DNA of 6,972 bases, from positions 1 through 6,972 of the forward strand of contig DATGEP010000199.1 of assembly GCA_035310125.1 (NCBI GenBank), read 5' to 3'. The position numbers and the translations under genes are program-made. This DNA is from DATGEP01 sp035310125. Lineage in GTDB: Bacteria; Chloroflexota; Ktedonobacteria; Ktedonobacterales; JADMIN01. Position 1 is the first letter of the stretch; each line of letters begins with the position of its first letter. Under the pieces are notes generated by a model, which saw nothing but the letters and a program-made list of their open reading frames with translations, was not told the origin of the DNA and made no database searches. This document shows positions 1-5,324 of the stretch, piece after piece.

Positions 1-34
1 GCACAACCAGACGGGCCAGGCTGGCGCCGTGCGG

Positions 35-40
35 TATACT
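35..40 (+). promoter_or_regulatory. Possible -10 box for the ABC exporter operon
   Basis: TATACT matches five of six bases of the TATAAT consensus and lies 50 bases before the first start codon of the exporter operon. No good -35 hexamer is seen about 17 bases upstream, and the extended -10 TG is absent. The assignment rests only on position and the hexamer. Confidence 0.25.
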
Positions 41-90
41 GGGCATACACGACAGCCGGCACGGCCAGCGGTAGATGAGATGAGGGCGGA

Positions 91-1077
91 ATGGGTGGAA
101 TGCCCGCGATCCAGGCGGAAAACCTCGCCAGACTCTATGGAAGGCTCAGGGCGGTTGATGGCGTCTCGCTGACGGTGGAGGCGGGCGAGGTCTTCGGGGT
201 GCTTGGACCCAACGGCGCAGGCAAGACGACGATGGTTCGCCTGCTCAATGGCGTGCTGGCGCCCTCGGCGGGCGCCTGTCGGGTGCTGGGGTTCGATCCC
301 ACGACCCAGGGCAGCGAGGTGCGCCGCCGCACCGGCGTGCTCACTGAATCGCCCGCCCTCTACGAGCGGATGAGCGCGCGCGAGAATCTGCGCTTCTTCG
401 GCACGCTGTACGGCGTTCCTGCCGAGAAGCTGCCGGTGCGCACTGATGCCATGCTCGAAGCCTTCGGCCTGGCCGAGCGTGCCGACGACCGGGTGGGTGG
501 CTTCAGCAAGGGGATGAAGCAGCGCCTCGCCCTGGCACGCTCCCTCCTACACGAGCCGGAGGTGCTCTTCCTGGACGAGCCGACCGCGGCGCTCGATCCA
601 GAGGCCGCACGCCGCGTCACTGAGCTGATTATGGAGTTCAGCCACCAGGCGGGCCGCACCGTATTCCTCTGCACCCACTATCTGCCAGAAGCGCAGCGCC
701 TTTGTGACCGCGTCGCGGTGCTCAATCGCGGGCGGCTCATCGCGACCGGCACCCTTGACGAGCTAGCCCGCACGCTCTGGCACGGCACCTGGGTGGATAT
801 CGAGTGTCTTGCTAGCCTGAGCTCGGCCCTGATTGACGCCGTGCGCTCCTTGCCGGGTGTCACGGACGCGCGGCTGGATGCGACGGAGGCAGGACGCATC
901 GCCGTGCAAGTAGAGGGTGAAGCGCACATCCCAGCGGTGGTGCGGACCATCGTGGAAAGTGGTGGGCAGGTGCTGCGGGTGAATCCGCGGGAACATTCCC
1001 TCGAAGAAGTCTACTTCGAGCTGCAAAACGAGCCGGCCCATGAGCCGGCGGCGGTGGGAGCTGGCGAATGGCGATAA
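91..1077 (+). CDS. ABC transporter ATP-binding protein (ABC-2 exporter ATPase)
   Basis: This is the cytoplasmic ATPase that powers an ABC-2 type exporter with the permease encoded next. Visible motifs are Walker A GPNGAGKTT (39-47), signature FSKGMKQ (138-144, replacing LSGGQ as is common in CcmA/NatA/DrrA-type ATPases), Walker B VLFLDEP (158-164), D-loop AALD (166-169) and switch histidine H196. The Q-loop position holds E86 instead of glutamine, a variation also known in this group. About 110 residues follow the nucleotide-binding domain; this C-terminal extension (roughly 220-328) is typical of the class. Its stop overlaps the permease start by 10 bases, so the two are translationally coupled. 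The start is uncertain: ATG 91 has a GAGGG only 4 bases away, while ATG 100 (residue 4) has a purine-rich GGGCGGA 9 bases upstream and gives a more usual N-terminus. The substrate cannot be read from the sequence. Confidence 0.93.
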   Translation: MGGMPAIQAENLARLYGRLRAVDGVSLTVEAGEVFGVLGPNGAGKTTMVRLLNGVLAPSAGACRVLGFDPTTQGSEVRRRTGVLTESPALYERMSARENLRFFGTLYGVPAEKLPVRTDAMLEAFGLAERADDRVGGFSKGMKQRLALARSLLHEPEVLFLDEPTAALDPEAARRVTELIMEFSHQAGRTVFLCTHYLPEAQRLCDRVAVLNRGRLIATGTLDELARTLWHGTWVDIECLASLSSALIDAVRSLPGVTDARLDATEAGRIAVQVEGEAHIPAVVRTIVESGGQVLRVNPREHSLEEVYFELQNEPAHEPAAVGAGEWR

Positions 1078-1901
1078 ACTGGCGTGCGGTGGGTGTGCTG
1101 GCGCGCAAGGATCTGAAGGAGGTCCGGCTGAACAAGGTCGCCTGGATTCCAGCGGCGATTGTGCCGATGGTGATCGTCGTGCTGCTGCCGCTGGCGTGCA
1201 TCCTGGCGCCCGAGCTTTTTTCTCCCTCGGCGGCAACGCCTGCCGCCGCCAACGGCGTGCAGACACTGACCAATCTGGTGCCGCCGTCCATGGTCAGCGA
1301 GCTACATGGGCTGAACGACGCGCAACGCTGGGTCGTCTTTTCGACGGGATTCATCAGCGCTCCGATGCTGCTGCTCCTGCCACTGATGTTCTCCAGCATC
1401 GCGGGCGCCGATTCGTTCGTGGGCGAGCGCGAGCGCAAGACGCTGGAGGCGCTGCTATACACGCCAACCACGGATGGTGAGCTCTTCCTGGGCAAAGTCA
1501 TTGCCTCGGTGGTGCCCGCGCTGCTGCTCACGTGGCTGAGCTTCGTCGTCTATGCTGTGGTAGTGAATTCCGCCGGTTGGTACATCATGCAGCGCGTCTG
1601 GTTCCCGACGGCGGCGTGGTGGCCGCTGATGCTGTGGGTCGCGCCGGCAATCGCCACGCTGGGCATGGCCGCCGCCGTGTTGATCTCCAGTCGCGTCAGC
1701 ACCTTCATGGAAGCCTACCAGCTTACCGGCTCGCTGGTCATCATCGTGCTGGCGCTGGTCATCGCCCAGGCGACAGGCGTACTCTCTCTCAGCGTTGGGG
1801 TGACGTTCCTCGTCGGCCTGGGCTTCTGGGCGGTAGATGTCGTGCTCGTCTGGCTCAGCGTGCGGCTGTTCTCGCGCGGCGCGCTGAAGTCGCTGGCATA
1901 A
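1068..1901 (+). CDS. ABC-2 type transporter permease
   Basis: This is the integral membrane subunit of the exporter. Six hydrophobic segments can be drawn at about residues 26-47, 96-114, 142-166, 184-207, 220-238 and 241-265. The loop after the second contains ADSFVGERERKTLEALLYTP (114-133), the conserved ABC-2/NatB-like block (GERE.kTLE.LL.tP) that contacts the ATPase. The N-terminus has a short amphipathic stretch (LARKDLKEVR) before the first helix, as in other ABC-2 permeases. The first external loop (about 48-95) is short, so there is no large extracellular domain. Start ATG 1068 lies inside the end of the ATPase gene and has GGGAG 7 bases upstream. At 277 residues it is complete. The family exports drugs, lipids, ions or peptides; I cannot say which here. 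Confidence 0.92.
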   Translation: MAINWRAVGVLARKDLKEVRLNKVAWIPAAIVPMVIVVLLPLACILAPELFSPSAATPAAANGVQTLTNLVPPSMVSELHGLNDAQRWVVFSTGFISAPMLLLLPLMFSSIAGADSFVGERERKTLEALLYTPTTDGELFLGKVIASVVPALLLTWLSFVVYAVVVNSAGWYIMQRVWFPTAAWWPLMLWVAPAIATLGMAAAVLISSRVSTFMEAYQLTGSLVIIVLALVIAQATGVLSLSVGVTFLVGLGFWAVDVVLVWLSVRLFSRGALKSLA

Positions 1902-1909
1902 ATTCCTGG

Positions 1910-1986
1910 TGTCCGCGTAGAGAACGAAACCAGCCGATCTGGCGTGTCCGCCATTCCTGCCGGTCCACGCGGTCAGGAATGTCCGC
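1910..1986 (+). repeat. TGTCCGC heptamer three times at exact 35-base steps
   Basis: TGTCCGC begins at 1910, 1945 and 1980, all on the same strand, in the gap between the exporter and the Het-C-like gene. The flanks are only loosely similar: ATTCCTG precedes the first copy and recurs at 1953-1959. It could be a degenerate 35-base tandem repeat or spaced protein-binding sites. No function is established. Confidence 0.35.
1952..1981. other. Inverted repeat / hairpin after the exporter operon
   Basis: CATTCCTG (1952-1959) is a perfect complement of CAGGAATG (1974-1981). Inside it CCG (1960-1962) can pair with CGG (1970-1972), leaving one bulged base and a 7-base loop, so the stem is about 11 base pairs. 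There is no T-run after it on either strand, so it is not a standard intrinsic terminator. It could end exporter transcription with Rho or act as an operator before the gene at 2043. Confidence 0.4.
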
Positions 1987-2028
1987 GCCACCGCGAGTGT
2001 CGAGAGCCGGCATCAGTACGTCGGCGCA

Positions 2029-2035
2029 GAGGGGG
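2029..2035 (+). promoter_or_regulatory. Ribosome binding site fixing the start at 2043
   Basis: GAGGGGG ends 7 bases before ATG 2043. The reading frame is open upstream to an ATG at 1944, but those 33 residues are arginine-rich, run through the inverted repeat and lack such a site, so 2043 is preferred. Confidence 0.6.
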
Positions 2036-2042
2036 CCGCGCG

Positions 2043-2747
2043 ATGATTCTGGCCGTCCACGAACGCATCGTGCGCGAGGCCCTTGGCGATATCTTGAGTG
2101 TGCCCGCGCTACGGGTTGTCATTCGCGCCAACCGGCGTAGCGACCTCCACCAGTTTGCGGCCGCGCGCCACTTCGACAACGCTACCAATCCACGAGCGCT
2201 CTGCGACTTGTGGCAGCGCGGCCTCTCCGCCTGGCTCGCCCGCGCCGTTGCCCGCTGCACTCCGCGCGACCCCGCCGTCACACGCCTCTTAGACCATCGC
2301 GGCTCCCTTGCGGCCTTTGGTCTCGCCACCCACGCCCTGGCCGACTTTTACGCCCACACCAACTGGATCGAGCTTGCCATCGCGCGCGGCGAGTCGCCAC
2401 AGATGGCGCCGCTGCTCGGCTCCGTCTGCGATCCCGAGAGCTTTCCGCCTGCTCTTCAGAGCGGCTACTTTCATCCGCGCCACGGTCTCAGCGGCTGCCC
2501 GCGCGCCGGTCCACCTCCGGGCTTCACATACTGCCATGCACAGCTCAACAAGGACGCTCCCACCCGCGGCCACGGCGCCGCGCGCCCCGTCCCTGGCGGT
2601 CCCACCTATCATGATCTCGCCGTCCAGCTTGCGATTAGCTCAACGCGCTCCTCCTGGGACGCGCTGTGCGCCCGGATCAGGAGCGCGTACGGGGATGGCG
2701 AGCTGCCTGAGCGTATCATCGCCCGGCTGGGGAATCCGCCGATATGA
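2043..2747 (+). CDS. Het-C / zinc-dependent phospholipase C-like protein
   Basis: This 234-residue protein carries the motif series I associate with the Het-C / bacterial zinc phospholipase C / P1-nuclease-like helical fold. In order these are H6 in a leading helix, HFDN (43-46), HALADFYAHTNWIE (97-110, spacing H-x3-D-x3-H-x4-E, fitting metal ligands), LNKD (168-171; many Het-C-like proteins have a G-[IL]-NKD block) and a closing helix starting at Y189-H190. These suggest a metal-binding hydrolase-like protein, but substrate and activity are unknown. There is no clear signal peptide or membrane segment, so it is probably cytoplasmic unless exported another way. The middle (135-186) is rich in glycine, proline, cysteine and histidine. 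The start is chosen by its strong ribosome binding site. It follows the exporter in the same direction after 141 bases and converges on the minus-strand genes. The family call is inferred from motifs only. Confidence 0.65.
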   Translation: MILAVHERIVREALGDILSVPALRVVIRANRRSDLHQFAAARHFDNATNPRALCDLWQRGLSAWLARAVARCTPRDPAVTRLLDHRGSLAAFGLATHALADFYAHTNWIELAIARGESPQMAPLLGSVCDPESFPPALQSGYFHPRHGLSGCPRAGPPPGFTYCHAQLNKDAPTRGHGAARPVPGGPTYHDLAVQLAISSTRSSWDALCARIRSAYGDGELPERIIARLGNPPI

Positions 2748-2897
2748 GCAGGCGCAACACGCCACGATGAGAAGCGGCGTGCGCACGCCTCGTAGGAGCG
2801 CCCGGCTTTCCATCAGGCGTGATACCACTAGCAAACCGCAAAGGGCGTTGGCAGCATGGGCGTGGCTGACGAAGGTGGGGCGATACGCGGTTGTCAT
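2640..2897 (-). pseudogene. Truncated TIR-domain-like gene start
   Basis: ATG 2897 has an excellent ribosome binding site (GGAGGT, six bases away). The first 20 or so residues, MTTAYRPTFVSHAHAANALC, resemble the first strand and loop of TIR-domain proteins (F-[IV]-S-[HY]-[AS]-x-x-D). A TIR domain normally needs about 130 residues, with a catalytic glutamate if it is an NADase; nothing like that follows. After residue 22 the sequence becomes arginine- and leucine-rich, and beyond about residue 50 it runs antisense through the end of the Het-C-like gene. The aspartate expected after SHAHA is alanine here. The simplest reading is a decayed or rearranged 5' remnant of a TIR gene. A short unrelated protein is possible. 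In the upstream minus-strand region, an unrelated open frame ends with TAG inside this ribosome binding site. Confidence 0.4.
2776..2789. other. Perfect 14-base palindrome GGCGTGCGCACGCC
   Basis: This uninterrupted palindrome lies between the end of the Het-C-like gene and the convergent TIR-like remnant, within the latter's frame. Having no loop it makes a poor hairpin, but it has the shape of a dimeric protein-binding site. It may be chance in GC-rich DNA. Confidence 0.3.
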
Positions 2898-2903
2898 GGC
2901 GCT

Positions 2904-2909
2904 ACCTCC
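2904..2909 (-). promoter_or_regulatory. Ribosome binding site of the TIR-like remnant
   Basis: GGAGGT on the minus strand is six bases from ATG 2897. It is the best match to the Shine-Dalgarno consensus in the window, yet it serves a fragment. This suggests that a real gene once began here. Confidence 0.5.
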
Positions 2910-2984
2910 GCCAGCCATACACTGCCCACAACGTTCTCGGTAAACCGGCCTTAGCAGTCGGTCGTGGCGATGTGTAGCACAGCG

Positions 2985-3002
2985 CCGCCAGCACGGCTAC
3001 GA
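2985..3002 (-). repeat. Direct repeat, copy 1 (18 bases)
   Basis: CCGCCAGCACGGCTACGA on the plus strand is identical to 3864-3881. The similarity extends to 2977-3002 versus 3856-3881, with 23 of 26 bases matching (GCACA, three differing bases, then the 18). This copy lies about 80 bases upstream of ATG 2897 on the minus strand, and its minus-strand translation VAVLAALC parallels VAVLAVLC of copy 2. Confidence 0.7.
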
Positions 3003-3015
3003 GGGGATATTGACT

Positions 3016-3036
3016 GTAGGGGCGTTGCCTGCTGCG
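3016..3036 (+). repeat. GC-rich intergenic repeat, copy 1
   Basis: This 21-base element reads GTAGGGGCG, two variable pyrimidines (TT here), then GCCTGCTGCG. Two further copies, in the same orientation, lie around the gap after recR (6275 and 6345). It sits just beyond the 3' end of the 88-residue gene. The family looks like a dispersed REP-like repeat, probably with many copies elsewhere in the genome. Confidence 0.7.
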
Positions 3037-3054
3037 TCTGTCCTGCCCCAGCCG

Positions 3055-3321
3055 CTATGCCTCAGATAAGGTAGCTGCCGTTGCAGGGGAAATAGGCAGG
3101 TGATGCCAGGTCGCCTCATCAGGCGTGGCCATCCAGTAACGCCACGCGGCATCATAGGTGACAGTGGCTTCCACCTCGAGCCCTGGCTCCCATAAAAGCA
3201 CTCGCTCCCCTTCAACCAATTGGGGCAACTCGTCTCCATTAGGCGTCCCCTCCTGCCCCAGCTTCACCAAGCCCACTGGCTCGCTGGTGAGGGTGTTGAA
3301 ATCTACTTCGATGCGTTTCAT
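3055..3321 (-). CDS. Hypothetical 88-residue protein
   Basis: I do not recognise this protein. ATG 3321 has a good site (GAGGG, 8 bases upstream) and no better start. The sequence is soluble and acidic, with alternating hydrophobic residues suggesting beta strands (RIEVDF, VGLVKL, RVLLWEP, VEATVTY), rich in aromatics near W60-W64 and W72, and an alanine/threonine/serine tail. There is no signal peptide, membrane segment or catalytic motif. It lies 48 bases after the 131-residue gene on the same strand and is probably co-transcribed with it. A small beta-rich partner after an unknown gene could be an immunity or accessory protein, but nothing seen here proves that. Base composition looks less GC-rich than in the flanking genes. 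Confidence 0.7.
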   Translation of the reverse strand: MKRIEVDFNTLTSEPVGLVKLGQEGTPNGDELPQLVEGERVLLWEPGLEVEATVTYDAAWRYWMATPDEATWHHLPISPATAATLSEA

Positions 3322-3369
3322 CGTGACAACCCTCGTTGCACTCTCATCTGCCTGCTTATTGCATCTGCG

Positions 3370-3765
3370 CTACGGTGCGTGAATTGGGTTTGAGCGCTGG
3401 CGAAAGGTCCTGCTGAGCGCGATTGCGGCATCTTGAGGCAGGACGCGCAGGATATTCCCCGTTGCATCGTACAACACGGCAAAGGTGTGGTGATAGCCCT
3501 GCCCTGGACTCGCGACCAAACGTATGGCATAGCCCAGGGAGCGCAGCGCCGCACGTAATGCGCCCACCGTTGCATAACTGATCTGTGGATGCGGGAAATT
3601 GCCGGCCCACGCTAACTCGTCAATGGTCTTGCCTGGTGCATAATGCACCGAGAAGCCGAAGAGTCCCGGTACGCCGCGATGCTGGTTGTAACCCTTGACG
3701 AGTGATTTTGCACTGGCAATACCGGCGCGTACGACCCATTCGTCTCGCTTGCTCTCCGTGCTCAT
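3370..3765 (-). CDS. Hypothetical 131-residue protein
   Basis: I cannot name this family. ATG 3765 is preferred because GAGGTG stands 9 bases upstream and a promoter-like pair lies about 70-95 bases upstream. The frame is also open to GTG 3873, which would add 36 residues with a hydrophobic LAVLCACS start that could be a lipoprotein-like signal; that start lies 12 bases after the trmB stop and has no well-placed ribosome binding site. Within the protein, an N-terminal helix (about 8-26) leads to GYNQHRGVPGLFGFSVHYAPG (25-45). Then come ISYATVGALRAALRSLGYAI (62-81), a compact alpha/beta-looking block with the histidine pair GYHHT (90-94), and a C-terminal helix ending in RQRSNP. The histidines and the glycine/proline turns look conserved-domain-like. 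The gene is probably in an operon with the 88-residue gene that follows. Confidence 0.7.
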   Translation of the reverse strand: MSTESKRDEWVVRAGIASAKSLVKGYNQHRGVPGLFGFSVHYAPGKTIDELAWAGNFPHPQISYATVGALRAALRSLGYAIRLVASPGQGYHHTFAVLYDATGNILRVLPQDAAIALSRTFRQRSNPIHAP

Positions 3766-3774
3766 CACGTTATT

Positions 3775-3780
3775 CACCTC
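3775..3780 (-). promoter_or_regulatory. Ribosome binding site supporting the start at 3765
   Basis: GAGGTG on the minus strand is 9 bases before ATG 3765. It also stands 6 bases before an in-frame GTG two codons further upstream, which could be used instead. The alternative GTG 3873 has only GGGAG about 15 bases away. Confidence 0.5.
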
Positions 3781-3831
3781 GCGCCGTGCGGCATCCCGCC
3801 AGTACGCGCCAGCGTCGGCGGGATGCTCATC

Positions 3832-3861
3832 TTTATATACTCTGGCAGAGCACGCGCACAA
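3832..3861 (-). promoter_or_regulatory. Possible promoter for the two small minus-strand genes
   Basis: On the minus strand TATATAAAG lies at 3839-3831 and contains TATAAA (3837-3832), five of six bases of the -10 consensus. TTGTGC (3861-3856) stands 16 to 18 bases upstream as a weak -35. It would give a leader of roughly 60 bases before ATG 3765. The -35 lies within the 26-base repeated segment. If instead the gene begins at GTG 3873, this would be internal coding sequence. Confidence 0.35.
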
Positions 3862-3863
3862 TA

Positions 3864-3881
3864 CCGCCAGCACGGCTACGA
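3864..3881 (-). repeat. Direct repeat, copy 2 (18 bases)
   Basis: Identical to 2985-3002 and in the same orientation, 879 bases away. It begins 5 bases after the trmB stop codon in the direction of transcription, and its wider 26-base segment ends about 90 bases before ATG 3765. The two copies bracket both small genes, as expected for a duplication or for recombination between short repeats. Confidence 0.7.
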
Positions 3882-3885
3882 CACG

Positions 3886-4578
3886 TTACTCCCTGTGATG
3901 GGGAGCGCCGTCTTTCACGTATTCGGCGCGCAGCGACGGCAGCCCGTGCCGCTCCCAGACGCGCTGGAACCACGTGATTCCGCCCTCCATGCCTTCGCTG
4001 GTGAGAAGACGACAAAACCGGCCATCGAGCAGGGCGCGTTTCTGCTCGAAGTACGCGCGATGGTCGGTCACAAACGTCAGCCTGCCGCCAGGGGCCAGGA
4101 TGCGTGCGAGGTCGGCCATGAACGCCTCGGTCAGCACGTCCTTCCGCCGATACTTGCGCTTCACGACGGGAGGCGGAAACAGCAGGAAGATCGCGGCCAC
4201 CGCGCCGGAGGGAACCTTCGCCAGCGCTTGATGCAGATCCACGCGGAGAAACAAGAGATTGTCCAGATCGAGAGCGTCCGCATGGTTGACGGCGTCATAG
4301 AGGTACTTGCGCTGGAAGTCGAGGCCGGCATGGTTGTGTTCCGGGTGCTGTTGAGCCTGGGCAATGAGGAATTCGCCGCGCCCGCAGCCGAGATCGAGGA
4401 CCAGCGGGCGTGTATTGCTAAAGAGACTGGCGGAGGTCACGTCGGGCAGCGCACCCGGCGCGTGGTAGAGCGTCGCGCCGTCATACCCGCGGTAGTACCG
4501 GCGTAGGGCAGCATCGGACGGCTGCCTGACAGGAAAACGGTCGAGCGTTCGTCTGGGCATGGGAGCCTTTCTTTCCAT
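3886..4578 (-). CDS. trmB: TrmB-like tRNA (guanine-N7-)-methyltransferase
   Basis: This is a class I SAM-dependent methyltransferase resembling TrmB, which makes m7G at tRNA position 46. SAM motif I is VLDLGCGRGEF (60-70), followed by PEHNHAGLDFQRKYL (79-93) and NLLFLRVDLHQAL (107-119). The family's PDPW-K-[RK]-H-x-KRR block appears as FPPPVVKRKYRRK (134-146) and is followed by LAPGGRLTFVTDHRAYFE (161-178), which fits the family's threonine-aspartate near the active site. The usual aspartate and tryptophan of PDPW are replaced by proline and valine, so substrate or activity may differ. Length (230) is normal. ATG 4578 has GGAG 10 bases upstream; ATG 4560 (residue 7, AAAGG 6 bases upstream) is an alternative. 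The frame stays open upstream to 4839, but that part is arginine-rich and does not look coding. Confidence 0.75.
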   Translation of the reverse strand: MERKAPMPRRTLDRFPVRQPSDAALRRYYRGYDGATLYHAPGALPDVTSASLFSNTRPLVLDLGCGRGEFLIAQAQQHPEHNHAGLDFQRKYLYDAVNHADALDLDNLLFLRVDLHQALAKVPSGAVAAIFLLFPPPVVKRKYRRKDVLTEAFMADLARILAPGGRLTFVTDHRAYFEQKRALLDGRFCRLLTSEGMEGGITWFQRVWERHGLPSLRAEYVKDGAPHHRE

Positions 4579-5265
4579 GATGCGCCGGCTCCGTTCCGAG
4601 GCGTATGAAGCAGCACGCCGAAACGCCCCTGCTCCCATGCGTCTTGCCGCGCGTTCGCCGTAGAAAGTGCGCCCTGGCGGCACGCGACAACGACACGCCG
4701 CTCCAGTGCGTGGTGCTCGCAAGCGGGAGGTGGCCTGGCCAGGCACGAGCTGGCGGCCCACAGGTTCGCCAGGGGCCAGATAGGCAAGCGAACCGCGGCA
4801 TACGGGGAGCCAGTTCCGGCGTGCGCCAGGAGGCGACATCGTTACGTTGTTGGGGAGTGGGGGAGTTCAGGCGTTTGCGCCACGGCAGAAAGAGCCAGCA
4901 GTCAGCCGGCAAGGCAGCAGGTGTGATGGTGAGCTACCTTGCCTTGCCATATGTGCGCGCAGGGCGCGCGGAGAGAATCACTGTCGGATTCTGGAGCGAA
5001 ACGCCGCTCTTACCGGCTGACTGTCTTAATGTGGGTTACCGCCGCTGGCTCCATGATGCAAGCGCCCTTCTGTAGCGTGAAAAGCTGTTGGATAGATCAA
5101 TGGCAGCATACACGGGCCTGCCACCACGGCGGGACAGAAATCTGACCGATCCCGAACGGCCAAGGTGTTTTCGCCGTCTTACGCGCCGGGAAGCGCCGCT
5201 AGTGGTACGCGGACCTCGCCGGCGCGGCGCTCGCTTCCGGGTGGGGGCGGTGTGGCGAGATATCA
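4579..5265. other. Gap of about 690 bases with no convincing gene
   Basis: Open frames here (for example 4605-5075 plus and the extension of the trmB frame to 4839 minus) are arginine-, alanine- and glycine-rich, have no recognisable domain and no good ribosome binding site. What does stand out is secondary structure. There is a perfect 12-base palindrome GCCTGGCCAGGC (4733-4744), a hairpin GGTTCGC/GCGAACC (4763-4769 with 4788-4794, with inner GCC/GGC pairs) and the nested hairpin cluster listed separately. GGAAGCG (5189-5195) also pairs with CGCTTCC (5232-5238). Divergent promoters for trmB and ybaB would be expected somewhere in this gap. No tRNA, rRNA, RNase P or tmRNA signature was found by eye. 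Confidence 0.6.
4892..5051. other. Nested inverted repeats; candidate structured RNA or DNA element
   Basis: Perfect complementary arms nest here. GAGCCAGC (4892-4899) pairs with GCTGGCTC (5044-5051), and CAGTCAGCCGG (4899-4909) with CCGGCTGACTG (5013-5023). Four hairpins lie in the interior. GGCAAGGCA (4908-4916) plus AGGT (4919-4922) pair with ACCT (4936-4939) plus TGCCTTGCC (4940-4948). GCGCGC (4955-4960) pairs with GCGCGC (4964-4969) around AGG. AGAATC (4974-4979) pairs with GATTCT (4987-4992) around seven bases. GAGCG (4994-4998) pairs with CGCTC (5005-5009). The first hairpin shares two bases with the 11-bp arm. I do not recognise a known RNA family, and no T-run follows on either strand. 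The strand is unknown. It could be a structured RNA, a long leader or a DNA cruciform/protein-binding site. Confidence 0.35.
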
Positions 5266-5271
5266 TATAAT
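5266..5271 (+). promoter_or_regulatory. -10 box of the ybaB-recR operon
   Basis: TATAAT is a perfect consensus hexamer in an otherwise GC-rich stretch, 54 bases before the ybaB start. This would give a leader of about 45 bases. No clear -35 is seen at 16-18 bases upstream (the region is a G-run), so activator help or a weak -35 is implied. Confidence 0.55.
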
Positions 5272-5324
5272 GCGAGGGTATCCATTCCAACCAATGGGAC
5301 CATCTCGAAAGGAGCGCGCCGTCC

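Noticed and set aside
1040..1480. 146-codon frame overlapping the permease gene
   Set aside because: Off-frame shadow of a clear ABC-2 permease, with low-complexity arginine/alanine content.
2308..2943. 211-codon plus-strand frame overlapping the Het-C-like gene
   Set aside because: Rich in Arg/Ala/Pro/Ser with no motifs, whereas the alternative frame has ordered family motifs and a strong ribosome binding site.
4579..4839. In-frame upstream extension of the trmB homologue
   Set aside because: The 87 extra residues are arginine/alanine-rich with no similarity to TrmB, and strong starts with ribosome binding sites exist at 4578 and 4560.
4901..4921. Resemblance to the SRP RNA (ffs) apical loop (GTCAG, CCGG, AAGG, AGCAG)
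   Set aside because: The nearly invariant GGAA tetraloop is replaced by GGCAA, the flanking stems do not pair as in SRP RNA, and a better alternative pairing uses these bases.
4605..5075. 156-codon open frame on the plus strand
   Set aside because: Arginine/glycine-rich composition, no domain, no good ribosome binding site, and it crosses the hairpin cluster; typical of chance open frames in GC-rich DNA.
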